64,000 bases of DNA from Nematopogon swammerdamellus (GCA_946902875.1 OX336336.1:6108545-6172544), one strand, 5' to 3'; counted from the first letter of the stretch, positions 13,701-24,586 are shown. A program made the numbers and translations. Notes: a model not told the origin generated them from the sequence alone.

Positions 13701-14327
13701 TAATTATCCGATAATAGATTAAAATGCAGGAATGTGTGAATAGATTCAGGTGAAATTCATTGAAGTCGCAATTCTAGATTTTTCCTCACAGGATGTCTGG
13801 CTGTGACGTTGACTCTTCTACGTTGCTCATGTTAAATAATATTTTGCACTATCATCACTCCACGATGTGCAACATTCAGCATCTCTCTTCATTCGGTATT
13901 GTGCGGTGCTGCCCGATGAGGGGTCGAGTGTTCTTATGACTTGTACGACTTTATGTCTTTATGATTTTATAACTTACATGACTGATAACATAGAGTGAAG
14001 TGTAACTTCTAACGAGCGTACATAAGTACATACAAGCACCCTTTTTTCACCATAAAATATATTGGATTAGAATTCCTTTAAAAACAATATGTATATAAAT
14101 ATCAGTTGGCCATTAACTAGATACTGTTATTGTAAAGTCTCTTTCACACTCGCTGATCGATTCCAGTGGTGGTGATGTCGCGCGCGAGTCCTGGCAGCCT
14201 GTACAACAAGGCGCTCGTGTCGATGGAGGAGCACGGCGGCTTCTCCCCCGAGGACAGCACCGGCTTCATCAACATCAACGCACTGAGACTGCGGGAGCAC
14301 GCGCGATGCACCGCCGCCGACAAATGA
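4749..14327 (+). CDS. ASS1: Argininosuccinate synthase, complete, 10 exons
   Basis: Cytosolic enzyme that joins citrulline and aspartate with ATP hydrolysis to AMP and PPi, giving argininosuccinate for arginine synthesis. Exons: 4749-4813, 4903-5008, 5664-5824, 6936-7020, 7252-7397, 8039-8160, 11071-11222, 12426-12517, 13225-13373, 14167-14327. The total is 1239 nt or 412 codons, the same length as human ASS1, and phases agree at every junction. The N-terminus has the ATP-pyrophosphatase loop YSGGLDTS (residues 10-17). Further landmarks are [13 protein letters not shown], the substrate loop [59 protein letters not shown] and the C-terminal [12 protein letters not shown]. No frameshift or missing catalytic residue was found. 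Introns 3 and 7 begin with minisatellites; introns 4 and 6 hold LINE, SINE and gag fragments. The start is the only ATG before the P-loop. Confidence 0.97.
5825..6565. repeat. 32-bp minisatellite, ~23 copies, starting at an ASS splice donor
   Basis: Unit of 32 bp, core GCAACTACCTATCACACG followed by TTCACAACTAT, repeated about 23 times with few substitutions (CACACG/CACATG, ATGCAA/ATGAAA). The array begins immediately at the GTATGC splice donor of ASS exon 3 (exon end 5824), so the donor itself is part of the first unit. Since 32 is not a multiple of three, the array reads open in all three frames and produces spurious repetitive ORFs; these are not genes. Confidence 0.97.
6590..6690 (+). mobile_element. 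LINE 3'-end fragment (family with FPRKYSLRSFKRGV tail)
   Basis: Short relic in ASS intron 4 related to 7770-7880, 22690-22855, 38165-38260 and 40895-40965. The shared core reads GGCGTGAATAG.CACCTG.CAGGC.GGCAT. In the best copy (22690-22855) it translates as LWNALPAYIFPRKYSLRSFK, which looks like the end of a LINE reverse-transcriptase ORF. The clade is not determined. Confidence 0.55.
7446..7552. repeat. Hairpin MITE in ASS intron 5
   Basis: Inverted arms 7446-7475 and 7523-7552 (about 30 bp each, few mismatches) share GAAAGTTGAT and TACTGTAGTCGGGC. The same GTAGTCGGG motif recurs at 8350 and in the 10092-10634 palindrome, so these may be related nonautonomous elements. Confidence 0.65.
7770..7880 (+). 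mobile_element. LINE 3'-end fragment, second copy
   Basis: In ASS intron 5, before exon 6. Contains CCCTATTTCCCCCAAGTACAG and GGGCGTGAATAGGCACCTGA, matching the family described at 22690-22855. It is a degenerate fragment with no intact ORF. Confidence 0.5.
8340..8900 (+). repeat. Unclassified interspersed element with (TATG)n microsatellite
   Basis: Starts with TTTACCCGACTACGGCGAAG, then GGAGGGTAATGTG and a TATG microsatellite at about 8404-8432. This opening sequence resembles a widespread lepidopteran nonautonomous repeat from memory; identity was not verified. No coding capacity is convincing. Confidence 0.4.
8960..9330 (+). mobile_element. LTR-retrotransposon Gag-like fragment
   Basis: An open frame at 8983-9327 (114 codons) carries [13 protein letters not shown] followed by [12 protein letters not shown]. 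This wording is typical of the Gag/capsid-like region of Ty3/gypsy-type retroelements (pattern P.KN...ER..FN.......E....F...L). No protease, reverse transcriptase or LTRs were found next to it, so it is a solitary relic inside ASS intron 6. Assignment rests on motif memory only. Confidence 0.5.
9634..10008 (-). mobile_element. tRNA-derived SINE, family B (minus)
   Basis: Reads on the minus strand from a tRNA-like head with an A-box (TAGCTCATTAGTG near 9985) to a tail that ends in GTCAGTTTCCAT. Shared blocks with the other B copies are CAGTTTCGACC, TCAGTGCGGTGGTACCAA, CCTACCACCTAG and GGACCTACAGTTT. It sits directly left of the 10092-10634 palindrome. Confidence 0.75.
10092..10634. repeat. Near-perfect palindrome, 262-bp arms and 19-nt loop
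   Basis: Arms 10092-10353 and 10373-10634 are reverse complements with very few mismatches (one seen: GAGCAC versus GTGTTC). Because of this, both strands encode the same apparent peptide beginning [12 protein letters not shown]; this is a palindrome artefact rather than two genes. The stem tip has AGCCGGAGTCGGAGTCAGC. The arm ends carry CCCGACTACGAAAAAC. A foldback DNA element inserted between two SINE-B copies is the simplest reading. Confidence 0.95.
10635..11030 (-). mobile_element. tRNA-derived SINE, family B (minus)
   Basis: Full-length copy. Tail TTTTTAATGGAAACTGACAC at the left, body with TACACTGAACTGGACGGAAA and GCGGTGGTACCAACCCG, and tRNA-like head at right whose reverse complement contains TCGGTAGCTCAGTGG (A-box like). 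It begins exactly where the right arm of the palindrome ends. Confidence 0.8.
11223..11873. repeat. 16-bp minisatellite starting at an ASS splice donor
   Basis: About 38-40 units of roughly 16 bp, consensus TGTGTGGAGTAACTGC with variants (AGTTAC, AACCGC, AGAATAAC, AGACTAAC). It begins within about 10 bases of the GT donor of ASS exon 7 (exon end 11222) and runs up to a SINE-B fragment. Higher-order groupings of variant units are visible, for example the runs at 11335-11400 and 11460-11530. Confidence 0.93.
11874..12115 (-). mobile_element. tRNA-derived SINE, family B, diverged fragment
   Basis: Diverged copy following the minisatellite. Retains TTGACTACATCGCCTAC, GCCGGCTACACTAAGC and GGACCTACAGTTTTACAT. 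The tRNA-like head is missing. Confidence 0.55.
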
Positions 14328-14636
14328 AACTACACTTGCAACATTTAAGTCAGTTTATACAAACATTTATACGACAATCACTAGTTTTATTTCTTACATG
14401 AATACAATTCTTACAATATAATAGATTACATTTTGCATATTATGTAAAATACGATCAATGGCTAAATCCTAAACCAAATGTAAAAATAATATACTAACTG
14501 TTCTAAGCAAAATTTAAATATATCAAACAAAATACTAATTACAAATGAAAGTGATTTACTGTAGACATGTGATCATGGTAGCTTCTCCCTCACATTTAAA
14601 AAAAAAATTGAACAAATATGCCTTCTAAAATACCAC

Positions 14637-17057
14637 TCATAAGTTAACATTAGAACAATACTGTGGTTCAAATGACACGGTATCTCCGGCAATGACATAC
14701 AACGAGACGTCCTGTCCCATCAATACATTTGCTTCATTTCCCATCTCATGTGTCGTAATCAGAATAACTTCAGAACTCTGTCTCGCATTCTGATCGCTTT
14801 GAGGCAAGAAATGATTATCTAACGTTTTTGGAGTTGATGTTAGTTGCTCATCTTCGTGGAAATCATTTGTAATTTATCATGTCATTGTAACTTGAATCGG
14901 TTTCATCGGTGATTTCACCGATGCTCAGTGGTATGGGTGGGTGATTTTTAACATGTCTCTTTAAACCTTTGGTGCTCTTAAATATTAAACTGCAAATTTC
15001 GCAAAATAATATTTCGCTATTAGGATGTTTGGTGTGCACATGCGTTTTTAAGACATCAGCTTTGGAGAATTCTAATTTACAGAATCTACACTTGCATTTT
15101 TCTATTCCGTAATGTCTAGCCACATGCAGGTTCAACGCGCAGTATGACCAATAACGTCGACCACACACGGAGCACAAGAATGATTGAGTGGATTCGTGAT
15201 ACATATTGTGCTTCTTTAGTTGAGAGCTTGTGTAGTAGGACTTGTTGCAGACATCGCACACTTGTTGCTTCCCGTTCCTGTGATACTTCATGTGTGCCCT
15301 GTAGGTCAGGATGTTGGACAAGGGCTTTAGACACAACTCACAGGCAGCATTTTCTCGCGGCAGCAGTGTGTAGACCTGTGCGCAGTGAGCTCACGCTTAT
15401 TGAATAATCTCCCACAACATTCACAGGAGAGCAGCTTCTTCTCATCGCACTCTACTTTCTTATGCGTGTGCTCTTCTAAAAGATCCAGATTCCCAAATTG
15501 TCTTTCACATGTTTTACACTTAAACAAACGGTTTTAGATTTAAATATGCTCGCTGGTGCCTAACGAACTCCGCCCTAGTGCTGAATGATTTCGAACAATT
15601 TTCACAAATGAACGGTGGTTCGTTCTGAAGGATTCCCTCATTGAAGTGAGTTTTCGCATGTGACAATAGCTCGTTCACACTTTGCGAGATGAATCGCTCG
15701 AGGCAAATTAGGCAGTTATACTTCAAAATGGAATCGGGACTCAACACATCTGGGAGTGCAGACAGTGTTGCTATTATCTCAACAATTTGTGGTGCTATTT
15801 CGATTTGCTGATCCAATTTCGTATACAATTCTAGATCATTCAAAATGTTTGCATTGCCTTCTGGCATACTTGGACACTGGATTTCTGTGACAAGTACTAA
15901 ATTCAAGCCAGTATTTTTTGTAATACAATCGTTAGCAGAACTGTCTGCTGCTGAGTTGATATCTTTGTTTGTGTCCCCTGTAAAAGAAAACAACATGTTA
16001 GAATTTGTAGTTATGATTAGTACTATCTTTTTTATTTTATTAAATATTTGTATTCCAAATCTGACTAGTTACTTATTAAATATGCCAATAATTTTTTTTT
16101 ACCTTATTATTAAAGACAGAATAATTACTACAGTTGAACATTAGAAGCAACATTATTATTGTAAGTAAATATTGTACAAGAACATTTTCTCTTGAGCGCA
16201 TATGCCCGTGTGCACGGGAGGAGGAAGAGATGGGTGCAGCGGGGATGTGACTACACAGAACACAAATATTTACTTGTTGAAGCAATCGTTATAGTCACAA
16301 TGAAAGAAGAATATTTCCATCATACCTCCAAGCCATCCTTTCAAAATGTGATAATTTTTTTCAATGAGTCGCTGGAATGTGTAAAATGCTTCCACTTTTT
16401 CAGTGCATTCCACACAAACTGTAGTAGGCAGTTCTTCATCCAACAATATCTACAATAAAATAGGTCATGATTAGATTAATTATCTGCAGGTTTTAAATTT
16501 GTTTCAACATTTAAAATCACACTTTTTAACAAAACTGTAGATTGAGTAAGTATTAGGCACTATATTCAATCATTTATGGCAAAACATAAATGACCTCTCA
16601 CTGAGTGGATCTTCAGCTATGTAATTAAATTAAAACACATTTGAGTTCAACTGTGACTTGTTGATTAATATAGTAACATCTTGGCTTCCTGAAGGGCGGC
16701 CGGCACCGCTTACATCCGTTGACTTCCAGAAGGAAATTATGATTTCTTTTAACCTTCAACACCAGTTTCAGCAACAGCATGGCATGGAAAACAAGAGGTG
16801 TAAGCATATTTAATAATTGGGAAGCCAAGAGGTTAAATCATATTTAAAAACATTTATAAATAGGTACTGCTTTGAAAGTTTCAGTATGACAGATCAACCA
16901 AGAGCCAAGACTTGTAAACTAAGAGATGGAACCAAATAATGAAGTGACCTGGATAGGTGCTACGCTCTGTATCTTGTCGCAGAGCTGCTCGCGCTCGTCC
17001 AGCATGGAGCGCATATCGCCCTCGCAGCCCTCAGCCCAGGCACAGGCGGCAGATCAT
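14637..17057 (-). pseudogene. ZAD-type C2H2 zinc-finger gene, multiply frameshifted
   Basis: Three exons on the minus strand: 16949-17057, 16326-16449 and 14637-15977, with good GT/AG borders. Exon 1 begins with ATG at 17057 and reads M-I-C-R-L-C-L, the classic first cysteine pair of a ZAD domain. Exon 2 supplies the second pair (LPTTVCVECTEKVEAFYTF). Exon 3 has an acidic linker and about nine C2H2 fingers. Such proteins are arthropod DNA-binding transcription regulators that dimerise through ZAD. The frame is broken four times: near 17031-17036, in a T run at 15532-15535, in a T run at 15350-15353, and at 14873-14875. In the second finger the last zinc ligand is Tyr (codon at 15544-15546) instead of His. 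After the fourth shift a further 78-codon tail stays open to TGA at 14637-14639. The neighbouring genes total over 2000 codons without a frameshift, which argues for real decay over poor sequence. Confidence 0.8.
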
Positions 17058-20000
17058 TCTCATCAATCACGTGACATCCATCACAAGTAACATCCTACAA
17101 CTACACCTACACTGCAAACCTGAACAAACAACCATCTAATGCATATATGTTACCGAAAATGCGAACCAATTTAGGAAAAGTGTAAAATAATTTGTCAAAG
17201 GTTCTTTCATACATACATTTCCCAGGAAATGTATGTATGAAACTATTTAATATTGATATATTGATAATCCTTTTCATCATAGAAAGCGAAGAGAAAAGTA
17301 CACATTGCATATTTTATAAAAACTAAAGTAAGGTATTTGTTGTCTCCTTATATCAAAAGTATTATTATAATTTTAACAAACTAGGTCAGGGGTCTCCAAA
17401 ATACAGTCCGCTGACCTGATACGGCCCGGCTCGCTACTTTATGTGTCCAAAGCAAAAAAAAAGGGGTGTGCTGTAGTTTAAAGCCTGCTAATTACAAAAT
17501 TGCTGGGAGCTGGGACTGGTAGGTGAGGGTCTATGGAACTATTACCAAAAATAATTGTTTGCCGGAAATGCGTAGTTTCGGAGAAAAAAAAAATTCCCAT
17601 ACAAAATAAAAATTTTTTTTTGTTTTTTTAAGGCACCAAAACATTGGTTTTGAATATAAATGTATGTAAAAACAAGGGCAGTGGTATGGGTGAATGTATT
17701 GGTGGTTTAAAAAAAAATTAACCCTAACCTAATGTTGAGGCGGCGCATGTCGTTTTTGCATAAATTCCTATTCAAAATAAATGTTTTGGTGCATTAAAAA
17801 AAAATATTAAAAATCTAAAATTAATTTGGTATGAAAATGTATGTGATGGTGGTTCCAAATGTCATGCCGGTCTTACAGGTTCGATTCACGATATGCATCA
17901 TAGTGCATTCCCGAGTTGACCAGTTCTGTAGAGGTAAGATCTACAGAACCGATTGGTAAACATCTTATTATGTTCAGTATGTCAAGATGCAATTTATGCC
18001 CGGTGCGCGTGGTTCGAAGATGAAAAGGTGAAGGAGGAATCCCGTCAAAGAGCTTCTCCTCCATTAGTAGGTATTATTATTACAAAAGTCATGTTAAATT
18101 TTTTTTAACCCAATCAAACTAATCTATAACTCGGTCGACTTGGCTCGGATGACATTTTGTCATGTGTTGCCAGATGGTTACAATTTCTTACATTTTTAGC
18201 AACATTTGACTCTCTCGCGTAACTTTTGTTTTTAGGCAAAGGGGGACGAGTTCGGACGGGATCTTTTCACAATCTCGTTCAGATTCTCTCATAGTTTAAG
18301 GATCTATATGCCTCAGTTATATCAAGTGCTATCGTTTTGAGAATTTAACGAAAACATTCATTGCCCCATACAAAAGAAGGTGTGGAACTAAGCTTGCGAT
18401 GGCTTCACCGAACATATCCGGGCCCATCGGCAGTAGAGGAGGGTGTTAATCGAGGTCGGGACTAGCGAGTGGCCACTCTAAATTTCCCACGCATGCTTCA
18501 CGTTTCGGCTCGCATCAAGCCCTCGTCAGCTAGTCTGCGTTGACTAGGACGCGGGGAGTACTTGCTTCGGCAGTACATATACTAAAATTGGATTAGGACG
18601 CGGGGAAACCACCAGTCCCGCTCTCGACCTCCCTCTCTCTACCTATCCATATTCTGTAGGATGCTTCCAGTGACGTTTTCGAAGCTTATATGAGCTTAGC
18701 GCCGATCTTGGCCTTCCAAGTGGTCTCGGATCAGCTCGGTAAGCTTAGTCGGTCTCTGGGCGAAAATGCTTCATGGTGAGAGGAAGGTTGCGCAACACTT
18801 TGTTGCGCAACTTTTTTTTTTTTTTTCTCTGGAAATATCAACTTTAGTGGAAAACATGTAAGAATAAAAGTGTCTTATATTTATATGTGCCTACAAATAT
18901 GATTCCATCGAAAAAACATTAACATTCTACAAAAAAATTCAAAGTTCGCTTCATTGTTCTTTATTGTTTTTTTTTTAAATCACCGAAACATCACTCATAC
19001 GAAATCAAAGTTTCCGAAAATAAAGATTACCAACTGTCAGTGAGAGACGGAGAATTGGCCCCGAGACGCTCGTCTGCCTGGCAGGCAGCGACCTTTTTTT
19101 ATCCTTACAGAAAGGCGAAGATCTTGTGACCGTATAGCCATGTTTGTTTCATTCTTCTTCTTCATTTGCATTTATTTCTTCTTTTTCGTTTGTTTTATTA
19201 TATATAATTGATAAGTGTGACTAAATGAATCTCTTCTCACATGCATGCATGCATGGCGAATAGAGTAATGTCGGACTATTGACTACTATTTTAATATTGG
19301 CGGTTTTTTTTATAAAACACGGGAAACTGGAGGGATTTAGAAATGGTTTGGAGGCAAAAGTTTTAGTGAGAGAATTGGGAGAACTTTTGCGGGAAATTTG
19401 AGAAGATAGCCGTGCCGGTTCCTACCTCACCTCACACAAAGAATCGGCCTTGCCATTGTGAGGGGGATCTCGGCCAGTGTCATGGGCACCTTTCCGACAG
19501 CGGCAGCGATGGATGAGATTTTTTACTTTTAGTTGCTGTCGGCAAGGTGCCAATTCAAGTAGTTTTAGTTTTTATGATGTTGTTTGTTTTAAGTTTAGGT
19601 AATTTTAATTTAGGTAGTTTTAGTTTATATTTGTAGTTGTTATATGTTTTAAGTTGTCATGCTATGTATTATTCACATTTACTTGGAAAATAAAGTAATA
19701 TTTGGAGGAATTTAGTCTAACTGAACTGATCTGGCAGCCTGCAGCACCGCACTGTCGCCTGTCACCATGACACGACAGTGAGTGAGGTGAGTGAGAGACT
19801 GACAGTGACAGGAGAGGAGTAATAAATAATTATTCTTTGCTGACAGGCAAGTGCGTGCGTGGTTGTGGTTGGTTTGGATAATAGCGCGCATCTACCTTAG
19901 CTAGCGTAGGTAGGTACCAGCAAAGAGTATTGTCAGTATTGTGGTACCTTAGCGTAGCAGCCCGCCCAAGCATAAATATACTACTACTATACTATACGGT

Positions 20001-20130
20001 GGCCACCCACATATTTTTTTTAACATCAATCCATCTTCCGCTCTCTCACCCGGCATCCCAGCTCAGCTGCACTCTGCACTGCAGCAACCCGAACTGACTG
20101 CGCCAGGTGCATACAATTCAGTGATTGATA
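17058..20130. other. Divergent intergenic region between zinc-finger gene and MED22
   Basis: Holds no supported gene. 17380-18100 is unclassified AT-rich repeat-like DNA. 18375-18760 is a 3' fragment of the LINE described at 42509-43044. 19400-19740 is a unique-looking tail with AATAAA at about 19688, possibly the end of an old retroelement. 20020-20130 is pyrimidine-rich and probably the MED22 promoter and 5' UTR. Confidence 0.5.
18375..18760 (-). mobile_element. LINE 3'-end fragment with RLE-type ORF remnant, copy 1
   Basis: Nearly identical to 42509-42780: shares CATATCCGGGCCCATCGGCA, GACTAGCGAGTGGCCACT, GCTTCACGTTTCGGCTCGC and GATGCTTCCAGTGACGTTTT. The coding side is the minus strand. 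Only the last codons and the 3' UTR are present. Confidence 0.65.
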
Positions 20131-22123
20131 ATGCAGCGCAACCTGCCGCAATCCAAGGAGGCACTGCTCAAGTCGTACACGACGCGACTAAAGGACGACG
20201 TCAAGAGTATGCTTGAGAACTATGAAGGTAATAATTCTATTTTTCTTCGTGTGCCATTATAACCATTAACACATATAGTTGTTCTTGTGGCCTCGGTCCG
20301 TGGTAAGTATCCTTAAATGTGTTAAAAAACGTCAGTGCAAACACCATGTGAATTGATTAAGTAGTTCTTGAGTTAGAAGCGAACATAAAAGCGACAATGG
20401 TGCTTCGGTTATTATATATATTGCAATTTATTATTATTAAATTCACACTAATGCTCATAGTTTGAACGATATATCATCTTCAGTACCTAATGGAACAAAT
20501 TTTCAGTGTGTAAATAAAAATAATAAAACAGAAAATAATCATTATTTAACCTAACAGCCTCCAACTGCTCTGCGCCGAGCAGGTATTTCTTTTGTCCATC
20601 CGCCGGCTCCCAATAGCTCCGCGCGGAGCAGGTATTACTTACGTCGCCTGCTCCCATCTGTATATAGAATATAGAAAAAACAAATAATAACGATAACAAA
20701 ATGAATGATCACTTTTGCGCCACATTGTACATAACTTTTTACGTTCTAGCTAGCCTACGCGACGGTACCCCACTTAGTTTGTGGTAACATTTATTTCAGA
20801 GATCATCAGACTAGCAAAAGGAGAAAACGAGTCCCAGCTGAATAGAATGACACAAATAGAGCAGGACACATTCGAAATGCAAGTCCGAGCTGCTAATATT
20901 GGTATGAAATTATTTCATTCTTGTCCATAGGAAAAATGTTTTTTTGTTAATATTTTTATGCAGTGCGAACACGCCTAATCACTTTCAAGTTGTTAAGAGA
21001 ATAATGAAGTGACCAATTTCCATACAATGGCTTGACTCGCGCCATTCTATGTAATTTTAATCTGAAATTTTTTTATTTACTAAAGAATAAAGCGCTTAAA
21101 AATGGTCATATGTTAATAGGTCGTGAAAGAAAGTTAAACTTCTGCACACTTCGAGGTGTATCTAATAAGATCAAATATAAAATAAGACCTTTTTCTATAG
21201 ATGTGCTCGGCGTAATATTGTCATCTATAAAACTGCTCAGCGCGAGAAAGGTTTAATGGAAACATATTATAAATACTAGCTTTTGCCCGCGGCTTCGCTC
21301 CTGTGAAATTCGTATAAGAAGAAAGTAAGTAAGTCCGCCACCGTACCTTTATTTCGGCGCGTGGAACAATTTGGTTTGTATGAGAGCAACGTCTTAGCGT
21401 AACAGGAACTGTATCGAAGGTGTGGATCTAAGCTTACGATGGCTTCACCGAACATATCCGGGCCCATCGGCAGTAGAGGAGGGTATTAATCGAGGCCGGG
21501 ACTAGCGAGTGGCCACTATTTAGCCTATCCTGTGTCACGTATAATGTGCTTGTACGAAGTTTCATAAAATTTGGATGATCGGTTTAAGAGTTATGGGGGA
21601 ACATACATACATACATACAGAAAATATTTCCAAAAATCGTCAATTTCGTTTTTGTATCATACATAGAGTCTACAAACGCAGTATCTCTTAAAACAAAGTA
21701 ACTTACTCCATGAAAATCCCTTACAGATTTATTATTATTATTGATAGTAAAAATTGCATATATTTAATTTTGACTAATTTTTGTTTCATAATCACCCCGG
21801 GACAGCGATATAGTACCAAAGCGCAACCTGTTAGCCGTACTGATAGCATCAGACCTCCCACCTACAATTGTATATTTGTTTCCTAAGTGCATGTGATTTT
21901 TACAGTGCGAGCGGGCGAATCTCTCATGAAGCTAGTGTCGGACATGAAGCAGTATCTCATTCTCAACGACTTCCCCAACGTGAACGAGGCCATCACGCAG
22001 AACTCCAAGCTGTTTCGCACCAAGCAGCAGGAGTGCGACCAGAAGCTCATGTCCTTGCGCGACGACATTGCCGCCGATCTCTACGACTTGGAGGACGAGT
22101 ACTTCACCAGTATCTACAAGTGA
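20131..22123 (+). CDS. MED22: Mediator complex subunit 22 (Surf5), complete
   Basis: Head-module subunit of Mediator, the nuclear coactivator that links transcription factors to RNA polymerase II. Three exons: 20131-20227, 20800-20901 and 21906-22123, with consistent phases and 138 codons in total. Family landmarks: [12 protein letters not shown] and [10 protein letters not shown] at the N-terminus, [38 protein letters not shown] in the middle (read in pieces across exons 2-3), then a helical C-terminus with [17 protein letters not shown] and LEDEYFTS. This matches the conserved core of human MED22; the vertebrate low-complexity tail is absent, as in insects. It is predicted all-helical with coiled coil. 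An ATTAAA signal is at 22207-22212. Intron 2 contains a transposon nest. Confidence 0.96.
21278..21680 (+). mobile_element. Element E (GCCCGCGGCTTCGCTC type) carrying an inserted LINE end
   Basis: Starts CTAGCTTTTGCCCGCGGCTT and ends near a (CATA)n run at 21604-21620. Between about 21415 and 21515 it is interrupted by a fragment of the 42509-43044 LINE (CATATCCGGGCCCATCGGCA). A second copy of the host element lies inverted at 35160-35890. Both are in introns. Confidence 0.55.
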
Positions 22124-22206
22124 AAGTAGACACAAAGATCGGCCCTGTCGCTCTCTGCGGGTATAAGCGGTTTGCTCTTTTGTGATGTGGATGTATTATC
22201 TATCAC

Positions 22207-22212
22207 ATTAAA
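22207..22212 (+). terminator. Candidate poly(A) signal of MED22
   Basis: ATTAAA 84 bases after the stop codon. Directly downstream, 22225-22320 forms an inverted repeat (arms with CACCATAGACAATATGCATG and the complement of CGCATGCGAGCATTGTCAAT). Confidence 0.45.
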
Positions 22213-22689
22213 GAAACTATATGAAAATGCAGTCCACCATAGACAATATGCATGCGCGATCGAGGTCGCACAATATCGCATCTCACTCGCGCATGCGAGC
22301 ATTGTCAATGGTGTAGACCAGTAGTTTCCAACTGGTAGTACGCAGGCCTCCGCACAGTGTTTTTTTTAGCCCAAAAAAGTGACATTCTCCTTTTTTTGAA
22401 TAAATCTACTGAGCTTTCCATTCCAAATGCACGAGTAGAACTCCCAGATATCAATTTCGATTACTTTTTCTATTATTAAATATCAAAATTTTTGTAACCT
22501 TGATGATTGAAACAGCTAAATAAATTCTTATAAAAAAAACTATGTACGATGAATTGTTCGGTGCATCGTAGGTGTATTTAGCGATTCCTGGCGCATATTA
22601 TTCCGTTTTTTTTTAAATAAAAAATGAGGACAGATAGTCCAGCGGATATTATGCGCTGGACTTACTGGCGGATGCGTATCAATCGGTTC

Positions 22690-22855
22690 TGCTCATCTTT
22701 CCTCTACAAACTCTATAAACTCTGGAACGCTCTCCCTGCCTATATATTTCCCCGCAAGTACAGTCTCAGGTCCTTCAAGAGGGTGTGAATGGGTACCTGT
22801 CAGGCTGGCATGGTATTCGCAATTTCCGCATACAACCGAATGTCCATGGACTCAT
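22690..22855 (+). mobile_element. LINE C-terminal fragment
   Basis: Plus-strand reading gives FLYKLYKLWNALPAYIFPRK followed by YSLRSFKRV and a stop. The W-N-x-L-P and S-F-K-R arrangement is characteristic of the last residues of insect non-LTR reverse-transcriptase ORFs. This is the clearest of five copies in the window. The clade is uncertain. Confidence 0.6.
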
Positions 22856-24007
22856 TAGACATCTTAAGAGCAGATAGAGGTTAGTCACGTGACTATTGTT
22901 CTCCATACAAAATCGTCTTTCGGGGTTTATGTTTGCCCAGCCCATAAAACTTGACCGATTTTTATAATTATTTTACGTGATAATGTCTTATAAATTGATG
23001 AACACGGGCAGCACGTACGAAAGCGTGTCACGTTGATAGTCACGTTGATATTCAAAGTTACCATGGAAACATTCTCGGCCCAAGCGGCAGTGTTGCCAAA
23101 CGTACGGTAATTGCCGTATCGTACGGTAATCGAGGCTAGAAATCGACAAATGTACGATTGTACAATTCTTATAGCTGTGTTTCTTTATGACGTTATCACG
23201 TAAAACTATCGTCCGTAAACCGACTTTACAGACAACCAATTTTTTTCTTGTAATGAGGACAGTCTAATCTACGTATCTGTTTATTCTTATATATTAATCT
23301 AGATAAAAAATTTTTTTTGTTTAGATAAATTATACAACGCCAGAGGGAACAATTGGTTTTTTGAATGAAAAAAAAATTAATTTTCAAATTGTTGGTGTCA
23401 CGTTCATTAAGCTTTATTGAATCATTACTTTGGATATCAAAAAAATCAAAAAGATAGTACGTAGATTAGACTGTCCTTATTACAACAAAAAAATAATTTG
23501 TAAATATCTGATAAGGTTCAGGGGTCGGGAAAACATAAGCCCCGAACGATTATTTTGACGTAATTTGTAGGTATATTAGCTGAAAGCGTACACCTGTCCC
23601 TCTTGCGTTGTTGGGGAGTGCGCATGTCAAGAGACAGCCAAATACCTAACATGTTTTCACGTGACTAATTGCTGTCTGCTCGTAAGGGAGTTAAAAAAAA
23701 CATTAAGTTAGTGTAGTTATGTAGTTAATAAACTTTGTGTGTAACAATTAAAATAGGGTAATAAAGATCATAGTCAATAATAAATAATAATAATAATTTA
23801 TTATTACAATCAGTTTGGTAGTTTTATTTCTTCTCTAGTCTTCTATATCCAGAAATCATTGTAAACCCTTTCACTGCCACAAATAGAACATGCTTTACTT
23901 TAACACTCATCGCACATTTTGTATGGTTTTGGTTTACTAATTATTATCCTTCAGTGGAGGTGAGAGGATGTAGTCACTCGCACTATCACTACACCGCGGG
24001 TCTATTC

Positions 24008-24540
24008 TCTATTAGCAATTCATGGCTACTAGCTATTTCTCATGATCTGTCTCACTCGCTCCAATGAGTTTATCAAAGCCTTTAGTGAGACAGAGCTGCG
24101 GCTACCGCAATTTTTTTTTTTATGTATTCCAGAATGGGTGGCTGTTTAAGGGGCCACAGCACATGCTTCGACCAGCCAATATCACCTCCGAGAAGGTAGG
24201 TGCCATACTGGAGACTTTCCTTTGGAGGCTATACTGGACTAGAGAACACAGCCGAAGCTGCTATGAGGCCATCTTACATCCAGTACAGTGGTATCAGCCC
24301 AGTCGGTCACAATTCGAGCGCACCATCTAGTAAGGGGCAAGGGAAGGGACCTACAGTTTTACACCTGTTCCGTAAGCTGAAGCAGCAGGTGGAGCAGAGG
24401 TATGAACGTAAATTTTTCCATGAGAAAAAACTCATTGGTCACACACACGCCGACCGGATTTGAACCTCAGATCTTTCGCAAGAGAAGGTGATGCCCAGAC
24501 CATTTGTTTGCGATAATCGCTAATAGAGAATAGGGGCGCA
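24008..24540. mobile_element. SINE-A nested inside a small palindromic element D
   Basis: Element D begins CTATTAGCAATTCATGGCTA and ends GCGATAATCGCTAATAG. An uninterrupted copy is at 34610-34742. Here D is split at its CTACCGCAATTTT segment by a SINE-A copy at about 24117-24482. That SINE is in minus orientation, with the reverse complement of its B-box seen as GGATTTGAACCTCAGA. The insertion gives a relative age: D is older. Confidence 0.7.
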
Positions 24541-24586
24541 GAGTGAATAAGTCATTCAAGACCGCTACATTAAACAGAGGTAAACT

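Larger units (their letters stand above)
22213..24586. other. MED22-NDUFB8 convergent intergenic region
   Basis: No supported gene. Contains the hairpin at 22225-22320, a LINE C-terminal fragment at 22690-22855, a pair of similar AT-rich segments around 23220-23290 and 23440-23500 that share ACAGTCTAATCTACGTA or its complement, and the nested repeat at 24008-24540. Confidence 0.5.
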
